64,000 nucleotides of DNA. Origin: Pseudomonas cannabina (lineage in GTDB: Bacteria > Pseudomonadota > Gammaproteobacteria > Pseudomonadales > Pseudomonadaceae). This document shows positions 1-7,528 of this stretch, piece by piece (position 1 is the first letter of the stretch; the number at the start of each line of letters is the position of its first letter). The notes under the pieces are model-generated. The model ran no database searches. It was not told where the DNA came from and was given only the letters and a program-made list of their open reading frames with translations. A program made the translations under genes and the position numbers. The DNA is taken from the NCBI RefSeq assembly GCF_900100365.1, contig NZ_FNKU01000001.1:2046001-2110000 (forward strand), given 5' to 3'.

Positions 1-1
1 C

Positions 2-1345
2 GGCAAAGCGATAACCAAAGACTGGCTCGCCCAGGCCAAACGCTGGCTCGACAACCTGGGCGGTATTGCAGGCTCGATCACCTGGGGCGTGATCATGCTC
101 AACTTCATCAACACTGCCCTGACGTATCGTGATCTGACCACGGATGGCGATTTCAGTGTGAAGGATATCGGCAAGGTTACTTACGGTTTGGGGTACAGCT
201 TCAACCTGTTGATGGCGGTGTTTGTCGAGGCACCGTGGAACGTGATCAAGGATGCGAAGCCGGTACTGATCGATGGCAAGAATGTCGGGATTCTCGACAA
301 GTCGGCGGGGTACTGGAAGGCGAAGGGCAATGTTGTATGGGGCGAAGCGATAAGTGGGTTCAGGGTTTCGATGGTGGCGATGGGGGCGTTTGGAGTGGCG
401 GCGGCTGCGCTGGAGTTAGAAGACATTTCTGGGGACTTTGACGCCGCTAGAACATTAGAAGATAAAACCGCAATTGCTGTAAAGGGCGTCTCTGTGTTTG
501 CAATGGGGGCAGGTTCAACAATTCAGCTGTTTGCAGGGATATTTCCTGCCAACAAACTTGCAATCACTGCAATGAGCTCATGGTTCAGTGTCGCTTTGCT
601 GGTGGCCGGTGTTATTTATCTTATTGCTACCATGGCCTTGAATCATTTCAAGCAAGACAGTATCGGCTGGTGGTTACGTAGGTGCTGCTGGTCGAGAACT
701 TTAGATTATCGCTACCCCGACTCTGCCAAGGGGGAGTATGAAGAAACCCGCGCACTGCTGGAGATTCAACTATCGCCTCAAGTTTATGCAAAAAGCACCG
801 TACACTATGAAGACCGATATCTTGGTAAAGGCGATTACATGAGCGTGGCTGTGCAAAATGGCGCCGGGATACAAATACGTTTGCCGAATTTTGTACGAGG
901 GCATTCCATACATTTCAACGTCATCAGCAGCAAACGACCATGGGGTGTATTGTCTGTAGAAAAGATAGACCGCCCACTACACGAAGACTTTCTGGACCGC
1001 GGACAATTCAAGCAGTTTGAACAGTTCGGGACGCTCACCAACACGCCGGCGGGCCTCGCGAGTGAAGACTTCACATTCCCCCGAATGCCACCTGAAAACG
1101 AAGACCTCATCTGGGAAACCTGGGTGCCGCTCGGCAAGGACGCGACGTATCTGGAGTTGCAAATCTGGTACCCGAACGCGCTGATAAATCCTGGCGAGGA
1201 TGATCGAGGCTATCTGTTTCAGATGGAGCTGAGCCCAAGAGGTGATACTGAAATTGATGGTCTGGCTGCCGTGGAACTTGAAGTTAAAGCGTCCAGCAGG
1301 ATGGGCACTCTGACCCTGGAAGTCGCAGAGAGTACACCGGTATGA
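2..1345 (+). CDS. C-terminal part of a probable T6SS VasX-like (BTH_I2691-type) effector
   Basis: The reading frame is open from the window edge, so the 5' end lies outside; 447 residues are visible. They show a hydrophobic membrane region (about the first 220 residues, with roughly three to four helices) followed by a soluble beta-rich tail without obvious catalytic motifs. Large proteins with membrane helices near the C-terminus, followed directly by a small polytopic membrane protein, are typical of pore-forming type VI effectors of the VasX/BTH_I2691 kind, whose partner is the immunity protein. The stop codon overlaps the start of the next gene (ATGA at 1342-1345), which supports translational coupling of an effector-immunity pair. 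The assignment rests on architecture and context, not on a diagnostic motif, so it is moderate. A different secreted or membrane toxin is possible. Confidence 0.5.
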   Translation, partial: GKAITKDWLAQAKRWLDNLGGIAGSITWGVIMLNFINTALTYRDLTTDGDFSVKDIGKVTYGLGYSFNLLMAVFVEAPWNVIKDAKPVLIDGKNVGILDKSAGYWKAKGNVVWGEAISGFRVSMVAMGAFGVAAAALELEDISGDFDAARTLEDKTAIAVKGVSVFAMGAGSTIQLFAGIFPANKLAITAMSSWFSVALLVAGVIYLIATMALNHFKQDSIGWWLRRCCWSRTLDYRYPDSAKGEYEETRALLEIQLSPQVYAKSTVHYEDRYLGKGDYMSVAVQNGAGIQIRLPNFVRGHSIHFNVISSKRPWGVLSVEKIDRPLHEDFLDRGQFKQFEQFGTLTNTPAGLASEDFTFPRMPPENEDLIWETWVPLGKDATYLELQIWYPNALINPGEDDRGYLFQMELSPRGDTEIDGLAAVELEVKASSRMGTLTLEVAESTPV

Positions 1346-1530
1346 CTCAGCAAGAAAAAGCTCCGATTCTGCCGAAAGGCAAAGACATTCTGAACTGGAA
1401 AATCAAAACACTCGCAAGGTCGCCTAAGGAGACGCTGATTTATTCTAAAACCCAGCTGTTGCCCCCAGATAAATCAAGGCCTCCAGAGCGTTGCAGGGAC
1501 GAAAAATCGAATAAATCAGCGCCTCCCTAA
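1342..1530 (+). pseudogene. 5' fragment of putative effector-immunity membrane protein, cut by MITE insertion
   Basis: This ORF starts with ATG overlapping the stop of the upstream effector. Its first 28 codons (to about 1427) are the genuine N-terminus; the remaining residues are encoded by the MITE and are meaningless. Removing the MITE (1428-1526), the IS (1531-2739) and the duplicated CTAA copies rejoins codon 28-29 (CCT AAA) exactly in frame with GAA ATC ATG at 2745-2753. The ancestral gene was therefore one continuous ORF running into the membrane protein downstream. The fragment is polar and contains no membrane segment. Confidence 0.75.
1428..1526. mobile_element. 99-bp MITE with 18-bp terminal inverted repeats
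   Basis: The left end reads GGAGACGCTGATTTATTC. The right end is its reverse complement with a single difference (GGAGGCGCTGATTTATTC), so 17 of 18 positions match. CTAA flanks the element at 1424-1427 and 1527-1530, the 4-bp CTAR-type target duplication typical of the IS5 family. It has no coding capacity. The outer ten bases of its ends match the ends of the neighbouring 1209-bp IS5-family element, so the same or a related transposase probably mobilises it. Confidence 0.8.
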
Positions 1531-1640
1531 GGAGACGCTGAACAATTAACCCGTTCGCACCGTCCCCATTTCCAAGCCGGTTTTTTTCAACCTGCCGGCC
1601 TTATTTTACGTTTCTCGAGCAGATTTCTGCCCTCATTTTG

Positions 1641-1669
1641 CTGAAAGGCGGGCCAGTCCCGCCTTTCAG
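1641..1669 (-). terminator. Perfect 12-bp hairpin downstream of the transposase gene
   Basis: CTGAAAGGCGGG at 1641-1652 pairs perfectly with 1658-1669 around a 5-base loop, seven bases beyond the transposase stop. No clear T-run follows on the minus strand, so it may be a factor-dependent terminator or a structural element that blocks read-through into the IS. Confidence 0.4.
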
Positions 1670-1675
1670 ACGGAT

Positions 1676-2668
1676 TTATCCTGCCGTCTGTTGTAAATAC
1701 CGCTTGGCCAGCATCAGATTGGCCAACCCAAACAAACTGAACAACTGCGCTGTATTCTTTTCCAGCCCACGGTAGCGAACCTTGCGATGATTGAAGCGCA
1801 CCTTGATTACCTGGAAGGGGTGCTCGACCTTGGCACGCAGTTGCGCCTTGGCATATTCAATTTTGCGCTTGACCCGATACAGCACGCTGCCTTCGCCGTG
1901 CTGCTTGTAACTGCTTGGCCGTTCTGCAATCGACCAGATAACGTCCCGTTCAGCATGCTCCGGTCGCTTGGCCGCACCGGTGTATCCAGCGTCACCCGAA
2001 ACATAGGTTTCGTCACCGTGAAGCAACTGGCCAACCTGGGTGACATCCGCCACGTTAGCGGCCGTCCCTACTACGCTGTGCACCAGCCCCGACGTGGCGT
2101 CTACACCAATGTGGGCCTTCATCCCAAAGTGCCATTGATTGCCTTTCCTGGCCTGATGCATCTCAGGATCACGCTTGCCTTCTCGGTTCTTGACCGAGGG
2201 CGGCGCGGCGATCAGAGTAGCGTCGACGATAGTGCCTTCCTTGAGCAGCAGCCCCCGGCTGGCCAGATGCTGGTTAATCGTTTCAAACAGCAGCCGGGTT
2301 AGCTGATGGACTTCCAGCAAGCGGCGAAAACGCAGCAAGGTGGTGGCATCCGGTGCAGACTCGCGACCCAGGTCGATACCCATAAAACCGCGGATGGCCT
2401 GGCTGTCGTAGACGGCATCTTCGCAACCTTCATCGGAGAAACCGAAACACTGCTGCACGACGTACATGCGCAACATGCGCGACACCCCTATCGCAGGGCG
2501 TCCGCGCTTGCCTGCGGTGTTGCTATAAAACGGCGCCACTTGCGCCTCCAGCAGGGCCCAGGGCACCAACTGTTCAAGGTCAGCCAGGAAGCGATCTCGG
2601 CGAGTCTGCTTTTTCTTGCCGGTATATTCGAGTTCGGAGAAGGTCTTCTGCACGCGCGTAACGCTCAA
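1676..2668 (-). CDS. IS5-family transposase
   Basis: 330 residues, the usual size for the IS5 subgroup. The DDE catalytic core is visible: an Asp in 'IVDATLI', an Asp in 'VSGDAGYTGA' and a Glu in 'AKVEHPFQVIK', the last followed by the Lys/Arg-rich helix typical of the family Y-(2)-R-(3)-E-(6)-K signature. The N-terminus carries the usual 'RRDRFLADLEQLVPW' segment. The start is probably the TTG at 2668 because no ATG lies upstream within the element; this start is uncertain. The gene reads antisense to the interrupted host gene. No frameshift or internal stop is seen, so the enzyme should be intact. Confidence 0.92.
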   Translation of the reverse strand: MSVTRVQKTFSELEYTGKKKQTRRDRFLADLEQLVPWALLEAQVAPFYSNTAGKRGRPAIGVSRMLRMYVVQQCFGFSDEGCEDAVYDSQAIRGFMGIDLGRESAPDATTLLRFRRLLEVHQLTRLLFETINQHLASRGLLLKEGTIVDATLIAAPPSVKNREGKRDPEMHQARKGNQWHFGMKAHIGVDATSGLVHSVVGTAANVADVTQVGQLLHGDETYVSGDAGYTGAAKRPEHAERDVIWSIAERPSSYKQHGEGSVLYRVKRKIEYAKAQLRAKVEHPFQVIKVRFNHRKVRYRGLEKNTAQLFSLFGLANLMLAKRYLQQTAG

Positions 2669-2750
2669 GGAGAGGGAGGCTGTTGAAGGAACTTAGTGTG
2701 CCAAGGGTGGGGACAGTTGGCTATTTTTGCAGCGCCTCCCTAAAGAAATC

Positions 2751-3521
2751 ATGATTACGCAGCTTGTATTTACCGCCCTCTATCTAATCGCGAGTTCGCT
2801 TTATATCTGGGGCGGCTGGAAACCTTTTTCAGAAACACCCCATTTGCTAGTGGGCACGCTATTAGCGCTTGCCGGTATTCTTGCCTACTTCGTAGGCCTG
2901 CTCATTCGCCAAAAAACCATCTACCACTACACCATCAAAACCGACCGAGCCTCGGTCGAGTACTACCTCCACTACCCCGACTTCGCGTCCGGCCTGTTCA
3001 AAGGCATCGCCCTGTTCGTCATCATGCTGTTCGTCTTCGTCGCCCTTCTCACCGGCTCGCTACTCTTCCTGATCGGCCCGGTCGCCATCGCGTTCATCGC
3101 CGCGCTCAAGCTACTGAACTGGGAAAACCCGATCCACCACGAACACAGCCTGCCATGGGGCGAGTACAACTTTGTCACCATCGACCGCAAGCGTATGATG
3201 ATCGTCACTCACCGCACCGACATCACGCTGGGTTTCGAGGCTCGATTCAAGCACGAAGTGCTGTTCAACAAGTACTTGAATTTCCTCCACACCGTACTCC
3301 CCCAACGGCCGAATTTACCGAAAAGCCTTGGAAGTGATAACACGCTCACGCTAACGTACGGTCCATTGTTCAAGCCCACTTTCACCCAGGCCCCTCATGA
3401 TCCAGATCCGCCCCATGACCCCGGAAGACTTCGACCGCTTCTGGCCCACCTTTCAGGCCATCGTCATTGCTCAGGAAACTTACGCTTACGATCCTGCGCT
3501 CACTCGCGAGCAGGCGCGTAA
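2751..3521 (+). CDS. 3' part of putative immunity membrane protein (remnant downstream of IS)
   Basis: The ORF is open from 2727 and contains ATG at 2751. It retains all the hydrophobic part of the ancestral protein: about four membrane helices arranged as two pairs (roughly residues 4-22, 32-52, 81-105 and 108-122) and a basic C-terminal tail. Only about 30 polar N-terminal residues are separated by the insertions, so a shortened protein could still be made if transcription crosses the IS. The last ~60 codons overlap the acetyltransferase gene in another frame and look like non-native read-through. One extra A in the A-run at 3321-3324 would give the natural end PKKPWK followed by TGA at 3335-3337. 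Small polytopic proteins beside membrane-active T6SS effectors usually provide self-immunity; that role is inferred. Confidence 0.5.
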   Translation: MITQLVFTALYLIASSLYIWGGWKPFSETPHLLVGTLLALAGILAYFVGLLIRQKTIYHYTIKTDRASVEYYLHYPDFASGLFKGIALFVIMLFVFVALLTGSLLFLIGPVAIAFIAALKLLNWENPIHHEHSLPWGEYNFVTIDRKRMMIVTHRTDITLGFEARFKHEVLFNKYLNFLHTVLPQRPNLPKSLGSDNTLTLTYGPLFKPTFTQAPHDPDPPHDPGRLRPLLAHLSGHRHCSGNLRLRSCAHSRAGA

Positions 3522-3972
3522 TCTGTGGCTGACGCTGCCGCTGCACACGCTGGTTGCCGAGGAAGACGGTCAGTTGCTGGGAAGTTATTACCTCAAAGCC
3601 AATGCGGCAGGTCCGGGGGATCATGTCTGCAACTGCGGTTACATGGTGACGGACGCAGCGCGCGGTCGCGGCGTGGCACAGTTGATGTGCGAGCACTCGC
3701 AGCAACTGGCGCGGGACAGCGGCTTTCTGGCGATGCAATTCAATTCGGTGGTGGCCAGCAACGAAGTCGCGGTTGCACTGTGGGCCAAGCTGGGTTTCGA
3801 AACGGTCGGGCGCTTGCCCAAGGCTTATCGTCATGCCCGATTCGGGCTGGTGGACTGCCTGGTGATGTTCAAATGGCTGGTTGAAGCCCCCGTGGCTGCT
3901 GAACCTGCCCAAGCCAGGCTGATCGGTCGCAAGAATATCGAGTCGGTGGTGTCGCGCCCACGCCGAAAATAA
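3397..3972 (+). CDS. GNAT family N-acetyltransferase
   Basis: 191 residues forming a single acetyltransferase domain. The acetyl-CoA binding motif A is visible as 'DAARGRGVAQLMCEHSQ' (R-x-x-G-x-G/A pattern), preceded by the beta-4 strand 'VCNCGYMVT' and followed by a motif B region 'EVAVALWAKLGFETVGR', typical of the family. The substrate cannot be predicted. The protein has an extra basic tail of about 25 residues after the domain. Start chosen at the ATG beginning 'MIQIRPMTPEDF', a standard GNAT N-terminus. The upstream frame overlaps this start only because the preceding gene has probably lost its stop codon. Confidence 0.88.
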   Translation: MIQIRPMTPEDFDRFWPTFQAIVIAQETYAYDPALTREQARNLWLTLPLHTLVAEEDGQLLGSYYLKANAAGPGDHVCNCGYMVTDAARGRGVAQLMCEHSQQLARDSGFLAMQFNSVVASNEVAVALWAKLGFETVGRLPKAYRHARFGLVDCLVMFKWLVEAPVAAEPAQARLIGRKNIESVVSRPRRK

Positions 3973-3992
3973 GGCTGGCGCTCACATGAAAA

Positions 3993-4028
3993 CGGGGCCT
4001 GCTCACAACACACAGGCCCCGCTTTTTT
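3993..4028. terminator. Bidirectional intrinsic terminator between convergent genes
   Basis: CGGGGCCTG at 3993-4001 pairs with CAGGCCCCG at 4013-4021 and is followed by a run of T. On the other strand the stem is followed by TTTT. It lies between the acetyltransferase stop (3972) and the convergent TerC-family stop (4041), so it can serve both transcripts. Confidence 0.85.
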
Positions 4029-4040
4029 ACAGCTCAGCGC

Positions 4041-5609
4041 TTACTTACCAGCGCTCACTTCGGGCTGTTTTTGCAGCACGACCCGTGTCACGCGGCGCTC
4101 TTCCACACCGACCACTCTCAGGTTCCAGCCCTGCCAGCTCAAGCTGTCGCCGGTAGACGGCAGGCGGTCGAGCAGGCTCATGACCAGCCCGGCGAGGGTC
4201 TGGTAATCCTCGGTCGCCTTGGCTTGGAAGCCGGTGCGCTCGCGAATCAGGCTCAGGTTCAAGGCACCCGAGACCACGAATTCATCACCCTGCACGACGA
4301 TGTCGGGGCCTTCCACTTCGCTGGCATCCGGCAGCTGACCGGCGATGGATTCCAGAATGTCGGTCATGCTCAGCACGCCGATGAAATCACCGAATTCGTT
4401 GACCACAAACGCAATGTGGGTCGACTCCTTGCGCATCTGTTCCAGGGCATTGAGGATCGTGAAGCTTTCCAGCAGGTTGATCGCCTTGCGTGACATCAGC
4501 TTCAAGTCGGGCTCGTTGCCGGACAACAGCTCTTTGAACAGCTCCTTTTTGTGCACGAAACCCAGTGGCTCATCGATGCCGCGTTCGCCGATCAGGGGCA
4601 GTCGCGAGTACGACGAATGCATCAGTTTCAGGCGGATCTTCTCGGCATCGTCGTTCAGGTCGATGTAGTCGATCTCTGCCCTCGGCGTCATGACCGTGCG
4701 AATCTGACGCTCAGCCAGTTGCAGCACGCCGCTGATCATCACCCGCTCACGACGGTCGAATACCGGCTCGTTGCTTTCGCCTTCAAGCATGTCGGTGATT
4801 TCCTCATCGACATCACCGGATTCCAGTCTACGGCCACCCAACAGACGCATGACCGCATGCGCCGCACGCTCGCGGCGCGGCAGATGGCCGTGCGCCGACT
4901 TCTTGCTGCGCTTGCGGGCGATCTGGTTGAACACTTCGATGAGAATCGAGAAGCCGATCGCCGCATACAGATAGCCCTTGGGAATGTGAAAACCCAGGCC
5001 TTCGGCGGTCAGGCTGAAACCGATCATCATCAGGAAGCCCAGGCACAGCATGATCACCGTCGGGCGACTGTTGACGAACTTGGTCAGCGGCTTGCTGGCG
5101 ATCATCATCAGGCCGATGGAGAAGATCACCGCGATCATCATCACCGACAGGTGTTCAACCATGCCCACCGCCGTAATCACAGCGTCCAGCGAAAACACTG
5201 CATCCAGTACGACGATCTGCGCCACGATGGGCCAGAACAGCGCATAAGCTGCGTTGCCGGCGCGCTGCGCCACATGGCCTTCGAGCCGTTCGTGCAATTC
5301 CATGGTGGCCTTGAACAACAGGAACACACCACCGAACAGCATGATCAGGTCACGCCCGGAGAAGGTTTTTTCGAAAATCTCGAACAGCGGTTCGGTCAGC
5401 GTCACCATCCACGAGATGCTCGCCAGCAGGCCAAGACGCATGATCAATGCCAGCGTAAGGCCGATAACGCGCGCCTTGTCGCGTTGTGCAGGCGGCAGTT
5501 TGTCGGCGAGGATGGCGATGAACACCAGGTTGTCGATACCCAGCACCAGTTCCAGCACGATGAGGGTCAGCAGGCCAAGCCATGCCGTAGGGTCAGCGAT
5601 CCATTCCAT
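4041..5609 (-). CDS. TerC-family membrane protein with CBS pair and CorC/HlyC-type C-terminal domain
   Basis: 522 residues. The N-terminal half (about 1-235) is a TerC integral membrane domain with about seven helices; the conserved acidic motifs 'ELVLGIDN' and 'LDAVFSLDA' are present. A basic linker leads to a CBS pair (about 300-425, beginning '[15 protein letters not shown]') and a C-terminal transporter-associated domain (about 435-515). This is the YegH/YoaE architecture of E. coli. TerC proteins are linked to metal-ion (often manganese) export, partly during membrane protein secretion, while the CBS pair probably senses adenine nucleotides. The gene is monocistronic, with the bidirectional terminator just downstream. 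The exact substrate is not shown by the sequence. Confidence 0.88.
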   Translation of the reverse strand: MEWIADPTAWLGLLTLIVLELVLGIDNLVFIAILADKLPPAQRDKARVIGLTLALIMRLGLLASISWMVTLTEPLFEIFEKTFSGRDLIMLFGGVFLLFKATMELHERLEGHVAQRAGNAAYALFWPIVAQIVVLDAVFSLDAVITAVGMVEHLSVMMIAVIFSIGLMMIASKPLTKFVNSRPTVIMLCLGFLMMIGFSLTAEGLGFHIPKGYLYAAIGFSILIEVFNQIARKRSKKSAHGHLPRRERAAHAVMRLLGGRRLESGDVDEEITDMLEGESNEPVFDRRERVMISGVLQLAERQIRTVMTPRAEIDYIDLNDDAEKIRLKLMHSSYSRLPLIGERGIDEPLGFVHKKELFKELLSGNEPDLKLMSRKAINLLESFTILNALEQMRKESTHIAFVVNEFGDFIGVLSMTDILESIAGQLPDASEVEGPDIVVQGDEFVVSGALNLSLIRERTGFQAKATEDYQTLAGLVMSLLDRLPSTGDSLSWQGWNLRVVGVEERRVTRVVLQKQPEVSAGK

Positions 5610-6094
5610 GGCAGTTATGCAGCCTCACGGGAAAAATGGCAGAAAGTGGCTTGGGTCACTGTAGACCAGACGCTACGGCGCAACGCCAGATACGGCGTTG
5701 CAACACTGGAACGTGAGGGCCTGCCGGAATCGGTACAGTGCAAGGGACGGGGTAAATCAACGTTCGAATGAAATGGCCTGCTCAGCGAAGGGGACATCAT
5801 CGGCCGGTCATAAACGATAGAAGGAGGACAACTCGGAGGCTCCTGGAGGGTATTCATACAGTCCTGAAAATCAATACGGGCACTGATCGTACAATAAGCC
5901 GATCGGTTTCGCACTTGACATAAGTATTACAAGAATTGACTGGGTCAGCGCTGTTGCTGAACGCCCCATTCACCCGCAGAGCAATCATGCAGCGACGTTT
6001 TGCCGCACGGCTAACGGCGACCAGTTGTCTGATAACAGCCTGTTTCGGGTAGAAGCGAAAAATCATTTGTTTTAAAATGTTGCCATAATGTCAT
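5610..6094. other. Intergenic region without recognised gene
   Basis: The stretch upstream of the TerC-family gene shows no reading frame with a plausible ribosome site or family resemblance on either strand. A TTGACA hexamer at 5915-5920 has no convincing -10 partner at 17 bases. The TerC-family promoter must lie at its left edge. Confidence 0.4.
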
Positions 6095-6190
6095 GCAAGC
6101 GCAACGTCCGAGACGACCTTGAACCTCGGTTCATTTGCCCTGCCGACACGAACCATAAAAAGAAAGCTCGTCAATAGACGGGCTTTTTTC
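6095..6190 (+). ncRNA. Candidate small RNA or leader ending in an intrinsic terminator
   Basis: The segment has no ORF but contains two hairpins. The first is a small GAACC-TC-GGTTC stem at 6121-6132. The second is a strong terminator: GCTCGTC at 6166-6172 pairs with GACGGGC at 6177-6183 (one G-T pair), flanked by AAA and a run of six T. An intrinsic terminator about 75 bases before the next start, with no gene ahead of it on the plus strand, suggests a short independent transcript. The 5' end is a guess; no good promoter was identified. Confidence 0.35.
6163..6189 (+). terminator. Intrinsic terminator without an upstream plus-strand gene
   Basis: A 7-bp stem with a four-base AATA loop, extended by A-T pairs and followed by TTTTTT. 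It lies more than 2 kb after the last plus-strand gene, so it must end a non-coding transcript or attenuate transcription into the small membrane protein gene at 6267. Confidence 0.7.
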
Positions 6191-6266
6191 GTTTTCAGCT
6201 TTTGCATCCGATGCCATCAATGGCATCCGGGCAACCCGATTTCTTGATCTATGAGGTGACCTCCCC

Positions 6267-6548
6267 ATGCTGCGTATCGTTGTCGTTCATTTTTTCCAGT
6301 GGCTCAAGCGCCTGTCGTCCGCGCTGTTCTTGCGCAATGCAGAGGACAACTATTCCCGCAGCTTCACACGGGAAAACGAGGACGAAGGCCGCTGGACCTT
6401 CGTGTCGATCGTCATCGTCCTGACCCTCAGCCTCTACTGCCTGGCGGGCCTGGGTTATTACGCCAAGACCAACATCTGGGACGGCTTCACCCAGGAGCAG
6501 AAAGAAAACATCGCTCAGGCCATGGTCGTCAGTTCGCAGAACCTCTGA
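6267..6548 (+). CDS. Small single-pass membrane protein, unknown function
   Basis: 93 residues, not recognised as a named family. A basic N-terminus with an amphipathic stretch (about 1-22) is followed by a polar, acidic segment and one clear transmembrane helix (about 46-66, 'VSIVIVLTLSLYCLAGLGYYA'-like). The C-terminus is polar and probably exported. The ATG at 6267 follows 'GAGGTGACCTCCCC', giving a plausible GAGG ribosome site. It has its own terminator just downstream, so it is probably a monocistronic unit. Codon use looks like that of neighbouring genes, which supports it being a real conserved Pseudomonas small protein. Confidence 0.7.
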   Translation: MLRIVVVHFFQWLKRLSSALFLRNAEDNYSRSFTRENEDEGRWTFVSIVIVLTLSLYCLAGLGYYAKTNIWDGFTQEQKENIAQAMVVSSQNL

Positions 6549-6569
6549 ACCGACAGTTTGTGCAGACCG

Positions 6570-6600
6570 AACGGGGAAGCGAACGCTTCCCCGTTTTCGT
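6570..6600 (+). terminator. Intrinsic terminator of the small membrane protein gene
   Basis: AACGGGGAAGCG at 6570-6581 pairs perfectly with CGCTTCCCCGTT at 6584-6595 around a two-base loop, followed by TTCGTT. Confidence 0.8.
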
Positions 6601-6670
6601 TCCGGCAACTTGTCACGGACGGTTATTTCTGCGAAAAAGCCAGCCCGTCAACCGCACTGGATAATCCGGC

Positions 6671-7012
6671 ATGAGCAATGATCTACAGGTCGTCGATGTA
6701 CACATCGGTGCTGGCAAAGCAGTGGTCAAGGGTGCGCTGATCACCACGCATTACACCGGCACGCTGCAAAACGGCACGGTGTTCGACTCTTCGCACGAGC
6801 GTGGCAAGCAGTTTCAGTGCGTGATCGGCACTGGACGCGTCATCAAAGGTTGGGACCTGGGCCTGATGGGCATGCAGGTGGGCGGCAAACGGCGGTTGTT
6901 CGTACCCGCCCATCTGGCGTATGGCGACCGCAGCATCGGGGCTCATATCAAGCCCGGTGCCGACCTGAGATTCGAAATAGAACTGCTGGAAGTGTTGACC
7001 CGCGACGACTGA
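6671..7012 (+). CDS. FKBP-type peptidyl-prolyl cis-trans isomerase
   Basis: 113 residues comprising one complete FKBP domain without signal peptide, so probably cytoplasmic. Characteristic segments are 'THYTGTLQNGTVFDSS' near residues 26-41, 'VIKGWDLGLMGMQVGGKRR' (about 57-75) and 'PAHLAYGDRSIGAHIKPGADL'-type active-site loop, ending with 'FEIELLEV'. The aromatic and Asp residues lining the FKBP pocket (Y, F, D, W, Y) are all present. Such small FKBPs catalyse proline isomerisation during protein folding. The gene stands alone between a terminator and a short hypothetical gene. Confidence 0.92.
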   Translation: MSNDLQVVDVHIGAGKAVVKGALITTHYTGTLQNGTVFDSSHERGKQFQCVIGTGRVIKGWDLGLMGMQVGGKRRLFVPAHLAYGDRSIGAHIKPGADLRFEIELLEVLTRDD

Positions 7013-7166
7013 ATACCGTATGCGAACTAAACCTGACCGGAAAAACGCCGATATCTCTATCAATGCGCGTATCAATGCGCGGTCAGCCCGCAAGCCCGAT
7101 TGCTTGTTATCGCGGAAAAAGCCATGCTCCGGGCATGGAACTTCAGGTCTTCGCACAGGAACACGT

Positions 7167-7394
7167 ATGGCGCTCAATAAGTCGACTCAAGAGCTGAAAA
7201 AGCACTTGAATGGCACCGCAACAAACCTTGAGAACACGGCTGAAGAAATCCTCAAGCTCGCTTCGCAGATGAAAGACGTCGACGTCACGGCCATCCTGCA
7301 GATGGTCAACCGACTGTACAGCGACGCCGATCAGCTCAAAGCCTATGCCGATGAAGTCCGCGCGAAAAGAATCGTGCGCGCCAAGCCGCTCTGA
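7167..7394 (+). CDS. Conserved small hypothetical protein
   Basis: 75 residues, not assigned to a function. The sequence is almost entirely helical with a heptad-like pattern ('LKKHLNGTATNLENTAEEI', 'ILQMVNRLYSDADQLKAYADEV') and a basic C-terminus (RAKRIVRAKPL), suggesting a small coiled-coil protein. The frame is open further upstream to 7020, but the ATG at 7167 has a good AGGA ribosome site at 7157-7160 and the upstream codons look non-coding, so this start is preferred. It has no close operon partner. Confidence 0.65.
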   Translation: MALNKSTQELKKHLNGTATNLENTAEEILKLASQMKDVDVTAILQMVNRLYSDADQLKAYADEVRAKRIVRAKPL

Positions 7395-7528
7395 ACGACT
7401 GGCAATACCAGACAGCAGCACTGACAGGGTCGCCGGTGTGGATGACCCGAGTGGCGGGTGCGCAATCGCGTTTCGGCCTTAACTGAAATACGTTTACCAT
7501 ACGCCGCCTTTCATCACCGACCGCTGTC

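Larger units (their letters stand above)
1531..2739 (-). mobile_element. IS5-family insertion sequence, 1209 bp, CTAA target duplication
   Basis: The ends begin GGAGACGCTGAACAATTA on the left and, on the opposite strand, GGAGGCGCTGCAAAAATA on the right, an imperfect inverted repeat strongest in the outer ten bases. CTAA occurs immediately outside both ends (1527-1530 and 2740-2743), as expected for a 4-bp target duplication. The left CTAA is shared with the adjacent MITE, so the two insertions sit head to tail separated by four bases. The element carries one minus-strand transposase with a complete DDE triad, so it is plausibly active. A perfect 12-bp hairpin follows the transposase stop. Confidence 0.9.

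Noticed and set aside
4551..5771. 406-codon plus-strand ORF
   Set aside because: Antisense shadow of the TerC-family gene; composition (His, Gln, Arg) is typical of such shadows.
5615..5914. 99-codon minus-strand ORF upstream of the TerC gene
   Set aside because: Ser/Arg/Pro-rich with no ribosome site; most likely chance.
5915..5943. Sigma-70 promoter with TTGACA
   Set aside because: The hexamer at 17 bases (GACTGG) is too far from TATAAT to call.
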